From: Bacterioplanes sp.
GTDB lineage: Bacteria > Pseudomonadota > Gammaproteobacteria > Pseudomonadales > Oceanobacteraceae
Reading direction: 5' to 3'
DNA length: 64,000 bases
Assembly: GCA_014859445.1 (NCBI GenBank)
Contig: JACUUC010000004.1
Span: forward strand, 62,001 to 126,000
The notes under the pieces were generated by a model. The model made no database searches and was not told where the DNA came from. It worked only from the letters and a program-made list of their open reading frames with translations. Made by a program: the position numbers and the translations under genes. Of the stretch, positions 63,443-64,000 are shown in pieces (position 1 is the first letter of the stretch; each line of letters begins with the position of its first letter).

Positions 63443-64000
63443 TTAATAATCGTCATCATAGCCGTCGTAACCACGCGCCAAATTCTCAAAGCGTGTGTAT
63501 TTACCGACGAACGCTAAACGATCGGTACCAATTTCACCGTTACGGTGTTTGCCGGTGATTAACTCAGCAACGCCTTTGTCGGGCGAGTCTTCGTTATACA
63601 CTTCATCGCGATAAATGAATTGAATGATATCGGCGTCTTGTTCGATGGCACCGGATTCACGCAAGTCGGACATGACAGGCCGCTTGTTCGGTCGTTGCTC
63701 CAACGCACGGTTAAGCTGCGATAAAGCAATCACCGGACAATTAAACTCTTTGGCCATGGCTTTTAGCGAGCGTGAGATTTCAGAAATTTCTTGAGTACGC
63801 CCTTCTGATGGCCCAGACACCCGCATCAATTGCAAGTAATCGACCATGATCATGGCTAAATCGTTGTTGTTCTCGCGATACACTTTGCGTGCACGAGCAC
63901 GCATTTCTTGTGGCGTTAACGCCGCACCGTCATCAATGTACAACGGCAAATCTTTCAGCATCGACATGGCGGCCGACAACTTTGGCCAATCTTCTTCGGT
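63443..64000 (-). CDS. dnaB: Replicative DNA helicase DnaB, partial (N-terminus outside window)
   Basis: The last 186 codons of the gene, open to the right edge. The Walker B strand DLAMIMVDYLQLM, the arginine and glutamine motif region PVIALSQLNRALEQRPNKRP, SDLRESGAIEQDADIIQF, and the C-terminal GKHRNGEIG are diagnostic of DnaB. The short tail YDGYDDDY ends the protein. It unwinds DNA at the replication fork and works with DnaG primase. The N-terminal and Walker A parts are outside the window. Confidence 0.95.
   Translation of the reverse strand, partial: TEEDWPKLSAAMSMLKDLPLYIDDGAALTPQEMRARARKVYRENNNDLAMIMVDYLQLMRVSGPSEGRTQEISEISRSLKAMAKEFNCPVIALSQLNRALEQRPNKRPVMSDLRESGAIEQDADIIQFIYRDEVYNEDSPDKGVAELITGKHRNGEIGTDRLAFVGKYTRFENLARGYDGYDDDY

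Overview
The window is a chromosomal segment of a gammaproteobacterium. It looks like a marine or aquatic motile heterotroph of the Oceanospirillales/Pseudomonadales type; I cannot name the genus. Reasons are the lptD-surA-pdxA-rsmA-apaG-apaH run with amgK-murU diverging from it, the tsaD // rpsU-yqeY-dnaG-rpoD macromolecular-synthesis block, Vibrio/Marinobacter-like flagellar accessory genes (flgP, flgT), a VolA/Pla-1 type lipase next to DUF1302 and DUF1329 proteins, and many PAS/GGDEF/EAL, chemoreceptor and histidine kinase genes. Base composition looks even, coding density is high, and I see no transposase, integrase, phage gene or CRISPR array.

Layout. 1-9.6 kb: cell-envelope and housekeeping genes. 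Peptidoglycan recycling (amgK, murU) and djlA run leftward; LPS export (lptD), OMP chaperone (surA), pyridoxal phosphate (pdxA), rRNA methylation (rsmA), apaG, apaH and glpE run rightward with overlapping stops and starts. 9.6-13.3 kb: flagellar assembly genes flgP-flgT behind a sigma-28-like promoter, and a TraF-like outer-membrane protein. 13.4-16.5 kb: cca, folK, folB, tsaD. 16.6-21.7 kb: rpsU, yqeY, dnaG, rpoD. 21.7-22.1 kb: a CAU-anticodon tRNA followed by a 90-bp tandem repeat carrying its 3' end. 22.1-29.9 kb: signalling genes (chemoreceptor, tethered binding protein, histidine kinase, PAS-GGDEF-EAL protein, AraC regulator). 29.8-34.5 kb: SprA-like protease and a flagellin-fold-like small protein, bioB, comF, srkA, a small barrel. 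34.6-42.5 kb: DUF1329, DUF1302 and VolA-like lipase, then a thiolase. 42.6-49.4 kb: metal-handling genes, namely a His-rich ZrgA-like protein, DUF3299 lipoprotein and ABC transporter (zinc), then an MbnP/MbnH pair with an outer-membrane barrel (copper). 49.5-53.5 kb: DUF3369 response regulator-EAL protein and a PAS histidine kinase. 53.5-59.3 kb: acyl-CoA ligase, DUF6314, DMT exporter, DUF188, and an OprC-like copper receptor. 59.3-62.2 kb: a membrane ATPase overlapping an MscS channel. 62.2-64 kb: two GNAT-like genes and the 3' part of dnaB.

How the parts work together. Lipid use is suggested by the surface lipase, the DUF1302/DUF1329 envelope proteins, the acyl-CoA ligase and the thiolase. 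Metal supply is suggested by the Zrg-like zinc uptake genes (with a Zur-box-like site), the MbnP/MbnH copper pair and OprC. The least explained items are the membrane ATPase-MscS pair, the tRNA-derived 90-bp repeats, and the chemoreceptor/binding-protein/kinase cluster.
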